Positions 1 through 6,762 of a DNA stretch of 9,304 nt are shown here, in pieces. The stretch is from an uncultured Clostridia bacterium (GTDB taxonomy: Bacteria; Bacillota; Clostridia; TANB77; CAG-508): the NCBI GenBank assembly GCA_944386335.1, contig CALXAQ010000133.1:1-9304 (forward strand), written 5' to 3'. A program made the position numbers and the translations under genes. Each line of letters begins with the position of its first letter. The first letter of the stretch is position 1. Below the pieces are notes generated by a model. It saw only the letters and a program-made list of their open reading frames with translations, was not told the origin of the DNA and searched no databases.

Positions 1-606
1 ACCGAGGCAATATTTACTTTATATCGTAAATATAAAGTAGGTACTACCATTTCTTCACAAACACTTGCTCAATTGGGTGAGGCAGATGCAAAATACAGAC
101 AAACCATTGTATCGAACTGTATTAATAAATTAGTATTTGGTAACAATTCTATTGAGGAAAATTCATGGTGGGAAAAAGAATTTGGTAATATTCGTCATTG
201 GAAATTTACTAATAGCTATGATACTGATAAAGAGAAATACGATGCAAAACTAGGCAATATTGAATGGGCATGGAAAGCTAAATTTGCAGCAGATAAAGTA
301 CGTTCTTTAGGATTCAAATCCTGTTTATTTAAGTGGAAATCTAATAAAGGAACTATTGATTTATGTGATGGTAAGTTAGATTTTATGGATGCAAAATATA
401 AAGAACCAAAAACAGAGAAGAATTTCAATTTTGAGAAATTTACAACAGGTATTGCAGAAGATCCATATGCAAATAAAAAGAAAGCAAAATATACTTCTGA
501 CGATATTACTTTTGATGATAATCCTATTCAAACAGATACTTCTGATGCTAACTTCTTATTTAACAATGAAGATGCTATTTCGTTTGAATTTAAGAGAAAA
601 AAATAG
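1..606 (+). CDS. C-terminal part of a TraG/VirD4-type conjugation coupling protein (partial, 5' end outside window)
   Basis: The frame is open from base 1 to a TAG at 604-606, giving 201 visible residues, so the start and the Walker A/B region lie upstream of the window. The first 25 residues (IFTLYRKYKVGTTISSQ, then TLAQLG) read like the part of type IV coupling ATPases where a regulatory helix is followed by the conserved 'Q...QL' segment. The next stretch (IVSNCINKLVFGN, then WWEKEFG) matches the following 'il.nc..ki.fG....w..e.G' region of the TraD/TraG C-terminal domain. Known members are membrane-anchored hexameric ATPases that hand the relaxase-DNA complex to the conjugation channel. 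The last 80 residues are Lys/Asp/Asn-rich and low in complexity, like the variable tails of these proteins. A TTG at 73 could be misread as a start but lies inside the conserved region. The gene faces 743-1684 and ends in a shared terminator. The family call is from motif memory; a related plasmid or phage ATPase is the alternative. Confidence 0.62.
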   Translation, partial: TEAIFTLYRKYKVGTTISSQTLAQLGEADAKYRQTIVSNCINKLVFGNNSIEENSWWEKEFGNIRHWKFTNSYDTDKEKYDAKLGNIEWAWKAKFAADKVRSLGFKSCLFKWKSNKGTIDLCDGKLDFMDAKYKEPKTEKNFNFEKFTTGIAEDPYANKKKAKYTSDDITFDDNPIQTDTSDANFLFNNEDAISFEFKRKK

Positions 607-635
607 TAAGGTTTTCATATCCTTACTATTTTTTT
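597..635. terminator. Bidirectional intrinsic terminator between convergent genes
   Basis: An 11-bp perfect stem (601-611 with 621-631) encloses a 9-nt loop. It is followed on the plus strand by a T run (629-635) and preceded by seven A's (597-603), which become a U run for minus-strand transcripts. The coupling-protein stop codon TAG (604-606) is inside the left arm. The site can therefore end the plus-strand gene and also transcripts arriving from the minus-strand gene at 743-1684. Confidence 0.8.
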
Positions 636-692
636 ATTTGTCACTTATTTCCATAATTTTTAGGCTTTCTTCTTAGGGTGACCCAATAATAT

Positions 693-726
693 CAGGGATA
701 AGTGGGACATGTCTCATTTAACCCTG
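693..726. repeat. 34-bp imperfect palindrome centred on GACATGTC
   Basis: Positions 693 to 726 pair end to end. There are fourteen Watson-Crick pairs, two G-T pairs and one A-A mismatch; the arms begin CAGGG and end CCCTG, with a perfect 8-bp centre GACATGTC at 706-713. The surrounding bases repeat parts of it: TGGGACAT occurs at 703-710 and again at 734-741, and GACATTT at 726-732 and 737-743. There is no T run on either side, so it is not a standard terminator. It lies 17 nt past the stop of the winged-helix gene. It could be a protein-binding site, a transfer or replication site, or a relic insertion-sequence end; the sequence alone does not decide. Confidence 0.6.
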
Positions 727-742
727 ACATTTCTGGGACATT

Positions 743-1684
743 TTAAATTCCCAATAATTTTACTTCTACTTCTTGCATTTTATATTTTTTGGTTGCCTCA
801 TCTAGTTTAAATTCTACTAATGTTTTGTCCAGCGTTTCTTCATTTTGTCTTAAATCTGTAGTAAAGTATAATTTAATTTGTGGAATTTCTACTTGGTTCA
901 TCACTATTGTTTTAAATGTTTCTGCCATATGTTTTTCATCTTCACAAACAATGATTAATTGTGGCATAGACATAAATCCAGAATCTCCTACTTGAAAATT
1001 TCCATAGAAGTCTTGATATAATTTCATTTTATCTACTAATTTCTTTTCCCAGTCTTCTTCTCTTCTAATTACCTCAAATAGAAATTGAATTGTCTTTTTA
1101 TTTTTGGTAAGTTTTACGCTTCCACCTGTTGCTTTAAATACTTTTCCAGCCATTTTCGCATTTAGTGTTGGCTTTGGAACGTAAGAATCAAATGCTTTTA
1201 CTTTTCTCAAATAAGCAATTAATACTTGATTTCCTGCTAATCTCTTTTTAATCATAGGTACTGGCTTTGTATTATCTGTTGGTTGCCACTTACATTCTAT
1301 CCCTCTGGAATTTAGTAAATATTTTCCCATTTTTTCTAAACAATAGATTCTATAAATTCCTTTTCCATCTTCAGAATTGAAGTAATATCTTGTTAATATT
1401 TTAGATTTTACTAATTGCTCCAATTTGTTATTTAATTTATCCTGTGATTTTATTTCTATTCCCTTCCATTGTAACAATTGAAAAATCTGTCTGGATGTAA
1501 TGAATTCAAATTCATTTACCAATTCTAATATTCTAAAATGAATATCTCCTATATGTCCCATGTTAATTTTATGAATAATTTGATTCATGGAAACATATCC
1601 GTCTTTTCCATCAAATGTTTTAATTTCTCCTTCGCGAATCGCAAATGGAGATACTAACGCTTTAATTTCGTTATCTTCTACCAT
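743..1684 (-). CDS. Winged-helix protein resembling the plasmid replication-relaxation family
   Basis: This gene encodes 313 residues from an ATG with a strong site (AGGGAGG about 8 nt upstream). Residues 47-125 look like a winged helix-turn-helix: 'ILELVNEFEFITSRQI', then a recognition-helix region with KLEQLVKSKILTRYYF, then a wing (IYRIYCLEKMG). This order is typical of replication-relaxation (pGI3 Mob14-3-like) proteins, known from Bacillus plasmids and common beside conjugation genes, where they bind DNA and affect plasmid replication and relaxation. The C-terminal half has FLFEVIRREEDWEKKL, then KMKLYQDFY, then PQLIIVCEDEKHM, a pattern also seen in that family and reminiscent of restriction-endonuclease-like folds. 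It lies 57 nt downstream of the S1 gene in the same direction with no clear terminator between, so read-through is possible. It converges on a coupling-protein gene, which supports a mobile-element role. The family call is an inference; another DNA-binding regulator is possible. Confidence 0.55.
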   Translation of the reverse strand: MVEDNEIKALVSPFAIREGEIKTFDGKDGYVSMNQIIHKINMGHIGDIHFRILELVNEFEFITSRQIFQLLQWKGIEIKSQDKLNNKLEQLVKSKILTRYYFNSEDGKGIYRIYCLEKMGKYLLNSRGIECKWQPTDNTKPVPMIKKRLAGNQVLIAYLRKVKAFDSYVPKPTLNAKMAGKVFKATGGSVKLTKNKKTIQFLFEVIRREEDWEKKLVDKMKLYQDFYGNFQVGDSGFMSMPQLIIVCEDEKHMAETFKTIVMNQVEIPQIKLYFTTDLRQNEETLDKTLVEFKLDEATKKYKMQEVEVKLLGI

Positions 1685-1741
1685 AGTTCATTCCTCCCTA
1701 TATGATACCTTTTTACTTTAAGTTTTTATTTTCTTTTGCAT

Positions 1742-2548
1742 TTATAGAATCATTAGTTTAATTTTTTTCTTTTCAGGGATAATCTTTTTGATAAAGACAT
1801 TTACCTTTTGACCATAGGTAATTCCTTCTTTGTATTCTGCCATTCCTACTAAATTTGGTTTTAATTCTACAAAGATTCCATTTTTTGCTTTTTCTACTTC
1901 TCTTGCTATTCCAATGACAACAGAACCTTCTTCAAATTCTTTGGCATTTTCTTCCCAACTACCTAATAGTTCTTTATAGGATAAAAGTACTCTATCTTGT
2001 CCTCTATCTATGTATTTTACCACAACTTGCAGTTTTTGTCCAATTTTTAGTCTTTCTAGTGGAGATTTTATTCTTGCTATAGAAATATCTTCTATACGTA
2101 ATAACCCTACTATTCCTCCTCCAATCTCTATAAATGCTCCATATGGTTGTACGCTCTTTACAATTCCATGTACAATATCGCCTTCTTTTAACTCGTTTTT
2201 TACCCAATCCATTGCTTCTTTTCCTACTGCTTTTCTAGATAAAATAAATTTATTTTCATAATTTCCTATTCCTTTTACTTTAAACTGTACATAGTGGTTT
2301 ACTTTGCTAATACAAATATTGGGCTTTGGAAAACCTGTCTCATCTACATTGACCGCTTCTACTTCTTCTCTTGGGATCATTCCTATTAGTTGATTTCCAA
2401 AATCCACATATAAATTGTAGGCAGCATCACATTTTTTTACAAGTCCTTGAATTGTTTCACCCGTTTGCATAGCCTTATATAAATAGTCTTTTGATACTGG
2501 TCTAAAATTTTCTTCCCATCCTTCTGGAATAAATTTTTGAAATTTCAA
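1742..2548 (-). CDS. Three-S1-domain RNA-binding protein (ribosomal protein S1-like)
   Basis: This is a 268-residue protein made almost entirely of S1/OB-fold modules. The first (about 28-105) is divergent. The second (about 120-191) is a textbook S1 domain: GDIVHGIVKSVQPYGAFIEI, then GLLRIEDIS, then a Lys-Val-rich strand ending RVLLSYKE. The third (about 206-268) is weaker (GSVVIGIAREVEKAKNGIFVEL, then VGMAEYKEG, then GQKVNVFIKKI). S1 domains bind single-stranded RNA, so the protein probably acts on mRNA or the ribosome. It is shorter than true S1 and its precise role is unknown. The start is TTG, chosen because a GAGGAG-type site lies just upstream; the next in-frame ATG is codon 27, at the edge of the first module. 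It follows the RluB-type gene by 45 nt, which suggests co-transcription with two rRNA-modifying enzymes. Confidence 0.85.
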   Translation of the reverse strand: MKFQKFIPEGWEENFRPVSKDYLYKAMQTGETIQGLVKKCDAAYNLYVDFGNQLIGMIPREEVEAVNVDETGFPKPNICISKVNHYVQFKVKGIGNYENKFILSRKAVGKEAMDWVKNELKEGDIVHGIVKSVQPYGAFIEIGGGIVGLLRIEDISIARIKSPLERLKIGQKLQVVVKYIDRGQDRVLLSYKELLGSWEENAKEFEEGSVVIGIAREVEKAKNGIFVELKPNLVGMAEYKEGITYGQKVNVFIKKIIPEKKKIKLMIL

Positions 2549-2565
2549 TTTTTCTCTCCTCTTCT
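2549..2565 (-). promoter_or_regulatory. Ribosome binding site supporting a TTG start for the S1-domain gene
   Basis: On the minus strand GAGGAGAG is followed by five A's and then the TTG at 2548-2546. The spacing is normal and no ATG is nearby in frame, so this site fixes the TTG start. Confidence 0.7.
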
Positions 2566-2575
2566 TTTGTTTTTC

Positions 2576-2594
2576 ATATTTCTTAAAGAAATAT
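2576..2594. repeat. Perfect 19-bp AT-rich palindrome in the rluB-S1 gap
   Basis: Arms of nine bases (2576-2584 and 2586-2594) flank a single central A; in RNA this gives a weak stem of about 7 bp with a 5-nt loop. It touches the last base of the upstream stop codon. There is no U run after it on the minus strand, so it is more likely a processing or stability hairpin, or chance in AT-rich DNA, than a terminator. Confidence 0.4.
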
Positions 2595-3316
2595 CACTTA
2601 TTTTCAACTATTTTTTTAATTTCTTCTTCTTTTAAATAACGCCATTTTCCTAAAGGTAAATCTTTTACGCCTATTCCCGCAATTTTACTTCTATGTAGTG
2701 CTAGCACTTTCTTTCCAATTGACTCACACATTTTTCTTACTTGCCTGTTTTTACCTTCATGTATGGTAATTTCTAATCTTGAAATATTTTTTTCTGTATC
2801 TGTTTTTAATATTTTTACCAAAGCTGGTCTTGTTACATAATTCTCTATTTCTACACCTTTTTCTAGTTTTTCTTTTTCTTCTTGTGTGATAATTCCTTTT
2901 ACCGTAACCGTATAGGTTTTGGTAATTTCATGTTTCGGGTGTGTTACCTCATAGATAAAATCTCCGTCATTACTTAAAATGAGTGCTCCAGATGTGTACA
3001 TATCTAGTCTTCCTACTGGCAATACTTTATAAGGACAATTTTTTACTAAATCCATAACTGTATTTCTTTTAAATTGATCTTCTACTGTAGTTACATACCC
3101 TATTGGCTTATTTAATAAAATATAAACTTTCTGTTCTTGCTTTTTTATGATTTTCCCTTGATAAGCGATAACATCTTTATCTCCATCCACTTTTGTTCCT
3201 AATTCTCTAACTATTTTTCCATTTACAGTTACTTTCCCTTGCCAAATAGCCTCTTCTGCTTTTCTTCTGGAAAGAATTCCTTGGTTTGCTATCCACTTTT
3301 GCAATCGTTCTTCCAA
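2594..3316 (-). CDS. rluB: RsuA/RluB-family 16S/23S rRNA pseudouridine synthase
   Basis: This enzyme isomerises a specific uridine to pseudouridine in rRNA; members act on 23S (RluB, RluF, RluE) or 16S (RsuA) rRNA, and a protein with an S4 domain in a Gram-positive is most often RluB-like. From the TTG start it has 240 residues. An S4 RNA-binding domain comes first (LQKWIANQGILSRRKAEEAI). The catalytic motif is VGRLDMYTSGALILSNDG with Asp105 as the nucleophile, followed by the family strand KTYTVTVKG and the C-terminal motif EGKNRQVRKM. An in-frame ATG at 3355 would add 13 residues (MDNFFRRKRRDKN), but those Arg/Lys codons spell the AAGGAGGG site for the TTG. The family normally begins right at 'M.ERLQK', so 3316 is preferred; the ATG has only a modest AGGA. 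It follows the RluA-type gene by about 85-125 nt, and this gap has no clear terminator. Confidence 0.85.
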   Translation of the reverse strand: MEERLQKWIANQGILSRRKAEEAIWQGKVTVNGKIVRELGTKVDGDKDVIAYQGKIIKKQEQKVYILLNKPIGYVTTVEDQFKRNTVMDLVKNCPYKVLPVGRLDMYTSGALILSNDGDFIYEVTHPKHEITKTYTVTVKGIITQEEKEKLEKGVEIENYVTRPALVKILKTDTEKNISRLEITIHEGKNRQVRKMCESIGKKVLALHRSKIAGIGVKDLPLGKWRYLKEEEIKKIVENK

Positions 3317-3324
3317 ATTTTTAT

Positions 3325-3334
3325 CCCTCCTTTT
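3325..3334 (-). promoter_or_regulatory. Strong ribosome binding site deciding the rluB start
   Basis: AAAAGGAGGG on the minus strand ends 9 nt before a TTG at 3316-3314. This near-perfect anti-16S match lies inside the coding region that an upstream ATG (3355) would create, which argues that the TTG is the true start. Confidence 0.65.
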
Positions 3335-3440
3335 CCTTCTAAAAAAGTTATCCATTATTTTCCTAAGATTTTCAACAGCTTAGCGCTAATTTGAATAAGA
3401 TATTTTACAGTTGAATGTATGGCTAGCAGCCTCTACTTTT

Positions 3441-4373
3441 CTAGTCTATTCTGTTCTTTTCTAGCTGTTCTAATATTTCTTTTAAATACTCTGGCAATGG
3501 AGCTTCTAACTGCATTAGTCTTCCTGTTATAGGATGTTTAAATTCTAATTTTTGTGCATGCAAGCATTGCCCTTCTACTCTAAATTCATTTTTTCCATTT
3601 GAATATACCATATCCCCTATTATAGGGTGTCCTATTTCTGCCATATGTACTCTAATCTGATGTGTTCTTCCTGTATCTATTTTTATTTGTAATAAAGTAT
3701 AACAACTCTTCTGTGTATGATAACGTTTTAACACTTGAAAATGTGTAATTGCTTGTTTTCCATTTCTCGTTACTGCCATTTTTTTTCTATCTTTGCTACT
3801 TCTTCCTATTGGCATATCGATCGTTGCCTCTTCTTCTGGAACAATTCCTCTTACTAAGGCAACATAAGTTTTCTTTACCTCTCTATTTTTTATCTGTTCA
3901 CTCATTTTGATATGTGTTTTATCATTTTTAGCTACAATTAACAATCCAGAAGTGTCTTTATCTAAACGATGCACAATGCCTGGCCTAATTTCTCCACCTA
4001 TACCAGATAAACTATCCTTACATAAAGCAAGTATTGCATTTACCAATGTTCCATCTGGATTTCCATTTGCAGGATGTACCACTAATCCCTTTGGTTTATT
4101 TACTACTAAAATATCTTCATCTTCATATATAACAGAAATAGGAATATTTTGTGGTTTTAATTTGCTTTCTTTTAATTCCTCTTTTTCTATAAAAATTTTA
4201 TCTCCCTGTTGCACAAGATAAGATGGTTTTGCCTTCTTTTCATTTACTGTAATTTTCCCTTTCTCCAATAATCGTTTTACTGTCATTCTAGAAAATTCTT
4301 GTTTTGTAGTAATATAACTATCTAATCTGCTTCCCTCTTCTGTTCCTTTTACCACAATTTGTATTTTCTCCAT
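3441..4373 (-). CDS. rluD: RluA/RluD-family 23S rRNA pseudouridine synthase
   Basis: This is a 310-residue protein of full family length. An S4 RNA-binding domain at about 14-62 (RLDSYITTKQEFSRMTVKRL) is followed by the catalytic domain. That domain has VNKPKGLVVHPA, the hallmark GIVHRLDKDTSGLLIVAKN with catalytic Asp138, and the late motif GRTHQIRVHMAEIGHPIIGD. In E. coli RluD modifies 23S helix 69; the Bacillus relative beside lspA is YlyB, whose exact target is less clear, so the symbol is a family-level label. The ATG follows AAAGGAAC at a slightly long spacing (about 11 nt). lspA ends 22 nt upstream; lspA followed by this family is a conserved pair in Gram-positive genomes, which supports both calls and co-transcription. 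Confidence 0.9.
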   Translation of the reverse strand: MEKIQIVVKGTEEGSRLDSYITTKQEFSRMTVKRLLEKGKITVNEKKAKPSYLVQQGDKIFIEKEELKESKLKPQNIPISVIYEDEDILVVNKPKGLVVHPANGNPDGTLVNAILALCKDSLSGIGGEIRPGIVHRLDKDTSGLLIVAKNDKTHIKMSEQIKNREVKKTYVALVRGIVPEEEATIDMPIGRSSKDRKKMAVTRNGKQAITHFQVLKRYHTQKSCYTLLQIKIDTGRTHQIRVHMAEIGHPIIGDMVYSNGKNEFRVEGQCLHAQKLEFKHPITGRLMQLEAPLPEYLKEILEQLEKNRID

Positions 4374-4395
4374 CTATATTAAGTTCCTTTCTCTA

Positions 4396-4914
4396 TTAAA
4401 GTTTTTCTTTTTTTGCTTGTATTGTCTGTTTTACATTATATACTGCAAACGCTACTATAAAAATTAATAAACCAATAAGTATATAAACATCTGCTAAATT
4501 AAAAATTGGGAAAGATTGTACCATTGGTGTAATATCTATATAGTTAATTACTCCTCCAAATAAAAGCCTATCTATTAAATTACTAAATCCTCCTGCTATA
4601 ATAAAACTAAGTCCTATCTTCGTTCCTATACTCATTCTTGTAAATTGTACTATTAAAAAGCGAATGATAAAGGCTATTACAAGAATGTTTAACAATAAAA
4701 TAAAAAATAAATTATCTTTTACTAATCCCATTGCTGCATCCATACTTTTCCAGTAACTTAGTTGCATAATATTTTGTATCCACACAATGCTATTTTCTTG
4801 CAAATTTATATTTGCATAAATTTTTATTCCTTGGTCTATTACTAACAACACAATCATTATTATAACTACCCATATTCTTTTTTTTATCTCCCTTTTCTTC
4901 ACTTTCTTTTTCAT
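4396..4914 (-). CDS. lspA: Prolipoprotein signal peptidase II with a degenerate substrate motif
   Basis: This membrane aspartyl protease removes signal peptides from lipid-modified prolipoproteins. From the ATG it has 172 residues and four hydrophobic segments. It carries the family Asp in VIDQGIKIYA, then SNLIDR with catalytic Asp115, and FPIFNLAD with catalytic Asp142. The 27-residue distance equals that of the Bacillus subtilis catalytic pair. Two family positions differ. The usual 'N.GAAFG' motif reads SYWKSMDAAMG, with Ser for Asn and Asp for Gly, and 'VVDF' reads VINY. The catalytic pair is intact, so activity is likely, but substrate contacts may differ. An in-frame TTG at 4938 would add eight residues but has no ribosome binding site. 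The ATG at 4914 also has a weak site and overlaps the stop of a seven-codon ORF (ATGA), so the start is uncertain. It lies 52 nt after the GT-C-like gene and 22 nt before the RluD-type gene. Confidence 0.88.
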   Translation of the reverse strand: MKKKVKKREIKKRIWVVIIMIVLLVIDQGIKIYANINLQENSIVWIQNIMQLSYWKSMDAAMGLVKDNLFFILLLNILVIAFIIRFLIVQFTRMSIGTKIGLSFIIAGGFSNLIDRLLFGGVINYIDITPMVQSFPIFNLADVYILIGLLIFIVAFAVYNVKQTIQAKKEKL

Positions 4915-4934
4915 TCCTTTCCCAAGGTCCTCAT
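4911..4934 (-). other. Possible seven-codon upstream ORF coupled to lspA
   Basis: An ATG at 4934 reads MRTLGKE and stops at a TGA (4913-4911) that overlaps the lspA ATG as ATGA. Such overlap allows translational coupling, which would help an lspA start that has a poor ribosome binding site. The short ORF itself has no clear binding site and may be chance. Confidence 0.25.
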
Positions 4935-4966
4935 TCAAAATTATTTTGATTTATACCCTTTTTTTC

Positions 4967-6700
4967 TTAAATGGCTGTTTCTCTTTCGTAAATAACAAAA
5001 TAGTCATCTTTATATAACTGCTTATAATCTTCATTTCTAGATAAAAACATATTTAATTTTGCATTTTTTACCACTATTACATGTGTAATATTATATTTTT
5101 CAAGTTTATCTTCATAGTAAGTACCTATAGAAGAAACATTCATATAATCTGAGAAAATGTTTCTTCCTTCGTATTCTCCTTCTTCATTTTTAGTACCATT
5201 AAATTCTGGTGTATACAAATCTGCTCTAGAATCAATAAATACAGGTATTCCTCTAAAAATTAAGTAACTACCATAATTATATTCGTTATATAATCTCATA
5301 TTTTCTATATCTAAATTAGCTAATATCCAATCCGCTGCTTCCACAGGATAAGACGCAGTACTAACAAATTTATTATTTTTTTTAGGCATAAATAAGGATA
5401 GAGAAAAAATACAAACAACAAAAATAGTTAATAGCCTTCCTATCCACGTTGTCATAAATTTGCTAAGTTCCTCGCATCCTTTTGGATCATATTTTTGTAT
5501 TAAAGCATTTATTAATTTTGCAAATACAAATCCTCCTATCAAAATGAGCATGGATATTTGCCTTCTTGACATAAATGCCATAAATACTAGGCCTGTCAAC
5601 ATAAATAAGTCACTTAACTTTATTTTCGTATCTGTGAAAATTAATATCACCAAAAATAAAGTTAATACTACCATAGTAGGTTTATCATTATATAAAGTTA
5701 GAGGAAGATGCTCACTAATACTTTGTGTTGTAGTTCCTTGCATTGTTTTAACTAAATATGTATATGGAGTATCTCCTAGTGGTGTTAAAAGACCTGTAAA
5801 TGCACAAACTATTACTACTAATACTAACCATTTTACTGCCTTATTTTTTGTAACTTTAATTCTAAAGGGATGTTCTCGTAAATAATCTGTCTTTTGTTTT
5901 GCAGTTTTTTTCTCTTCTTTTTGTAATTCCAAATTTCTTTCCGTCTTTTGTATCTTTTGTTTTATTATTTCTGTGACCTTTCCTTGTTTTTCTAATCTAC
6001 TTTTTTGGTTTTTCTGTACTTTTAATAAACAAATATAAAAAATTGTTTTTGCTTTCACTATCAAGTGCATATCTGAAAGGCTTGCTATTACATACTCTAC
6101 TATATATGGCAAGAATACTACAAAGAAAAAAGGCCATACTGCTACGTGGATATTGGCTAATATAATGGATATTATTACTAGTCCTATAAGATATCTCTTC
6201 TTCTTGGTTTGTAAGAAATTTTCAATAAATAATATTTCCAGTACAAAAATAATATAAGAAACCAGTTGTGCTCTCGCTGCAATAAAATCCTTTAACAAAT
6301 AGATAACTGCTAAAGTAAGTAAAAAAGAGACCACATTATTTTTAGTTAATTTTCTAGCCGTATGATATAGCAAAATTCCTAGAATACTTGCAAATACACA
6401 AGTAGAAAGGTAAATAAACAACATGCCTCCACTTTCTATCCCTGTTATTTCTCCTAAATGATAGATCAAATACATCCCTGTATCATATGCCCAATGAGGA
6501 TAAGTATATGGTAAATCCTCATGCCATGAAAAATGGTCCTGCATATCAATACCATGTTCCGTAATCCATTCTCCTATTTTTATAGTATAATAAGTATCAT
6601 TTTGCATAGTAATGGGGGAAATAGCAAAGCAAAATAAAATGATACATATAATAGCAATAATATGAAAACTAATTCTATTTTTTTTCTCTTCTTGGTTCAT
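4967..6700 (-). CDS. Large multipass membrane protein resembling GT-C glycosyltransferases
   Basis: This is a 577-residue protein with about ten hydrophobic segments (roughly 9-30, 93-115, 123-138, 146-163, two within 169-207, 289-306, 342-356, 363-400, 418-438). The first outer loop carries QNDTYYTIKIGEW with an early Asp (residue 35), then DHFSWHEDLPYTYPHW and AYDTGMYLIY. This matches the 'D.w..l..G..i.....d.fSwt....pw..hqW' layout of GT-C-type polytopic enzymes, which use polyprenyl-phosphate sugars. After the last membrane segment, residues 452-573 form a soluble domain with YNEYNYGSYLIFRGIPVFIDSRADLY and ITHVIVV, also common in this uncharacterised family. Unusually, residues 227-285 are a Lys/Glu/Gln-rich helical insert that looks cytoplasmic and coiled. 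The ATG has a good GGGAGG site. It follows tsf after a terminator and a candidate promoter, and lspA comes 28-52 nt later, hinting at an envelope role. No substrate can be named. Confidence 0.7.
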   Translation of the reverse strand: MNQEEKKNRISFHIIAIICIILFCFAISPITMQNDTYYTIKIGEWITEHGIDMQDHFSWHEDLPYTYPHWAYDTGMYLIYHLGEITGIESGGMLFIYLSTCVFASILGILLYHTARKLTKNNVVSFLLTLAVIYLLKDFIAARAQLVSYIIFVLEILFIENFLQTKKKRYLIGLVIISIILANIHVAVWPFFFVVFLPYIVEYVIASLSDMHLIVKAKTIFYICLLKVQKNQKSRLEKQGKVTEIIKQKIQKTERNLELQKEEKKTAKQKTDYLREHPFRIKVTKNKAVKWLVLVVIVCAFTGLLTPLGDTPYTYLVKTMQGTTTQSISEHLPLTLYNDKPTMVVLTLFLVILIFTDTKIKLSDLFMLTGLVFMAFMSRRQISMLILIGGFVFAKLINALIQKYDPKGCEELSKFMTTWIGRLLTIFVVCIFSLSLFMPKKNNKFVSTASYPVEAADWILANLDIENMRLYNEYNYGSYLIFRGIPVFIDSRADLYTPEFNGTKNEEGEYEGRNIFSDYMNVSSIGTYYEDKLEKYNITHVIVVKNAKLNMFLSRNEDYKQLYKDDYFVIYERETAI

Positions 6701-6732
6701 AACTTCCTCCCTGTTTTTATCTTGTTTTTTGT

Positions 6733-6762
6733 ATTATATAATAAAACACCTTGTATAAACAA
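6733..6762 (-). promoter_or_regulatory. Candidate promoter for the GT-C-lspA-rlu operon, embedded in the tsf terminator
   Basis: On the minus strand a -35-like TTGTTT (6762-6757), an 18-nt spacer and a perfect TATAAT (6738-6733) would start transcription near 6726, about 26 nt before the ATG at 6700. The -35 sits in the loop and right arm of the tsf terminator hairpin, so one short stretch could both end tsf transcripts and start the next operon. The -10 is strong; the -35 is only a partial match. Confidence 0.5.

Noticed and set aside
389..676. A plus-strand reading frame overlapping the coupling-protein tail in another frame
   Set aside because: It is low-complexity Ile/Leu/Lys sequence produced by AT-rich DNA and has no ribosome binding site; the overlapping frame has family motifs.
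2004..2261. Short frames on both strands inside the S1-domain gene
   Set aside because: They are out of frame or antisense to a clear S1 domain; composition explains them.
3356..3440. Possible terminator or operator between the two pseudouridine synthase genes (a 10-bp palindrome at 3380-3389 and a GGCT/AGCC mini-hairpin)
   Set aside because: The stems are too short and no T run follows, so no site is claimed.
5460..5885. Plus-strand open frame opposite the GT-C-like gene
   Set aside because: It is the complement of a well-supported membrane protein gene and has no binding site or recognisable motif.
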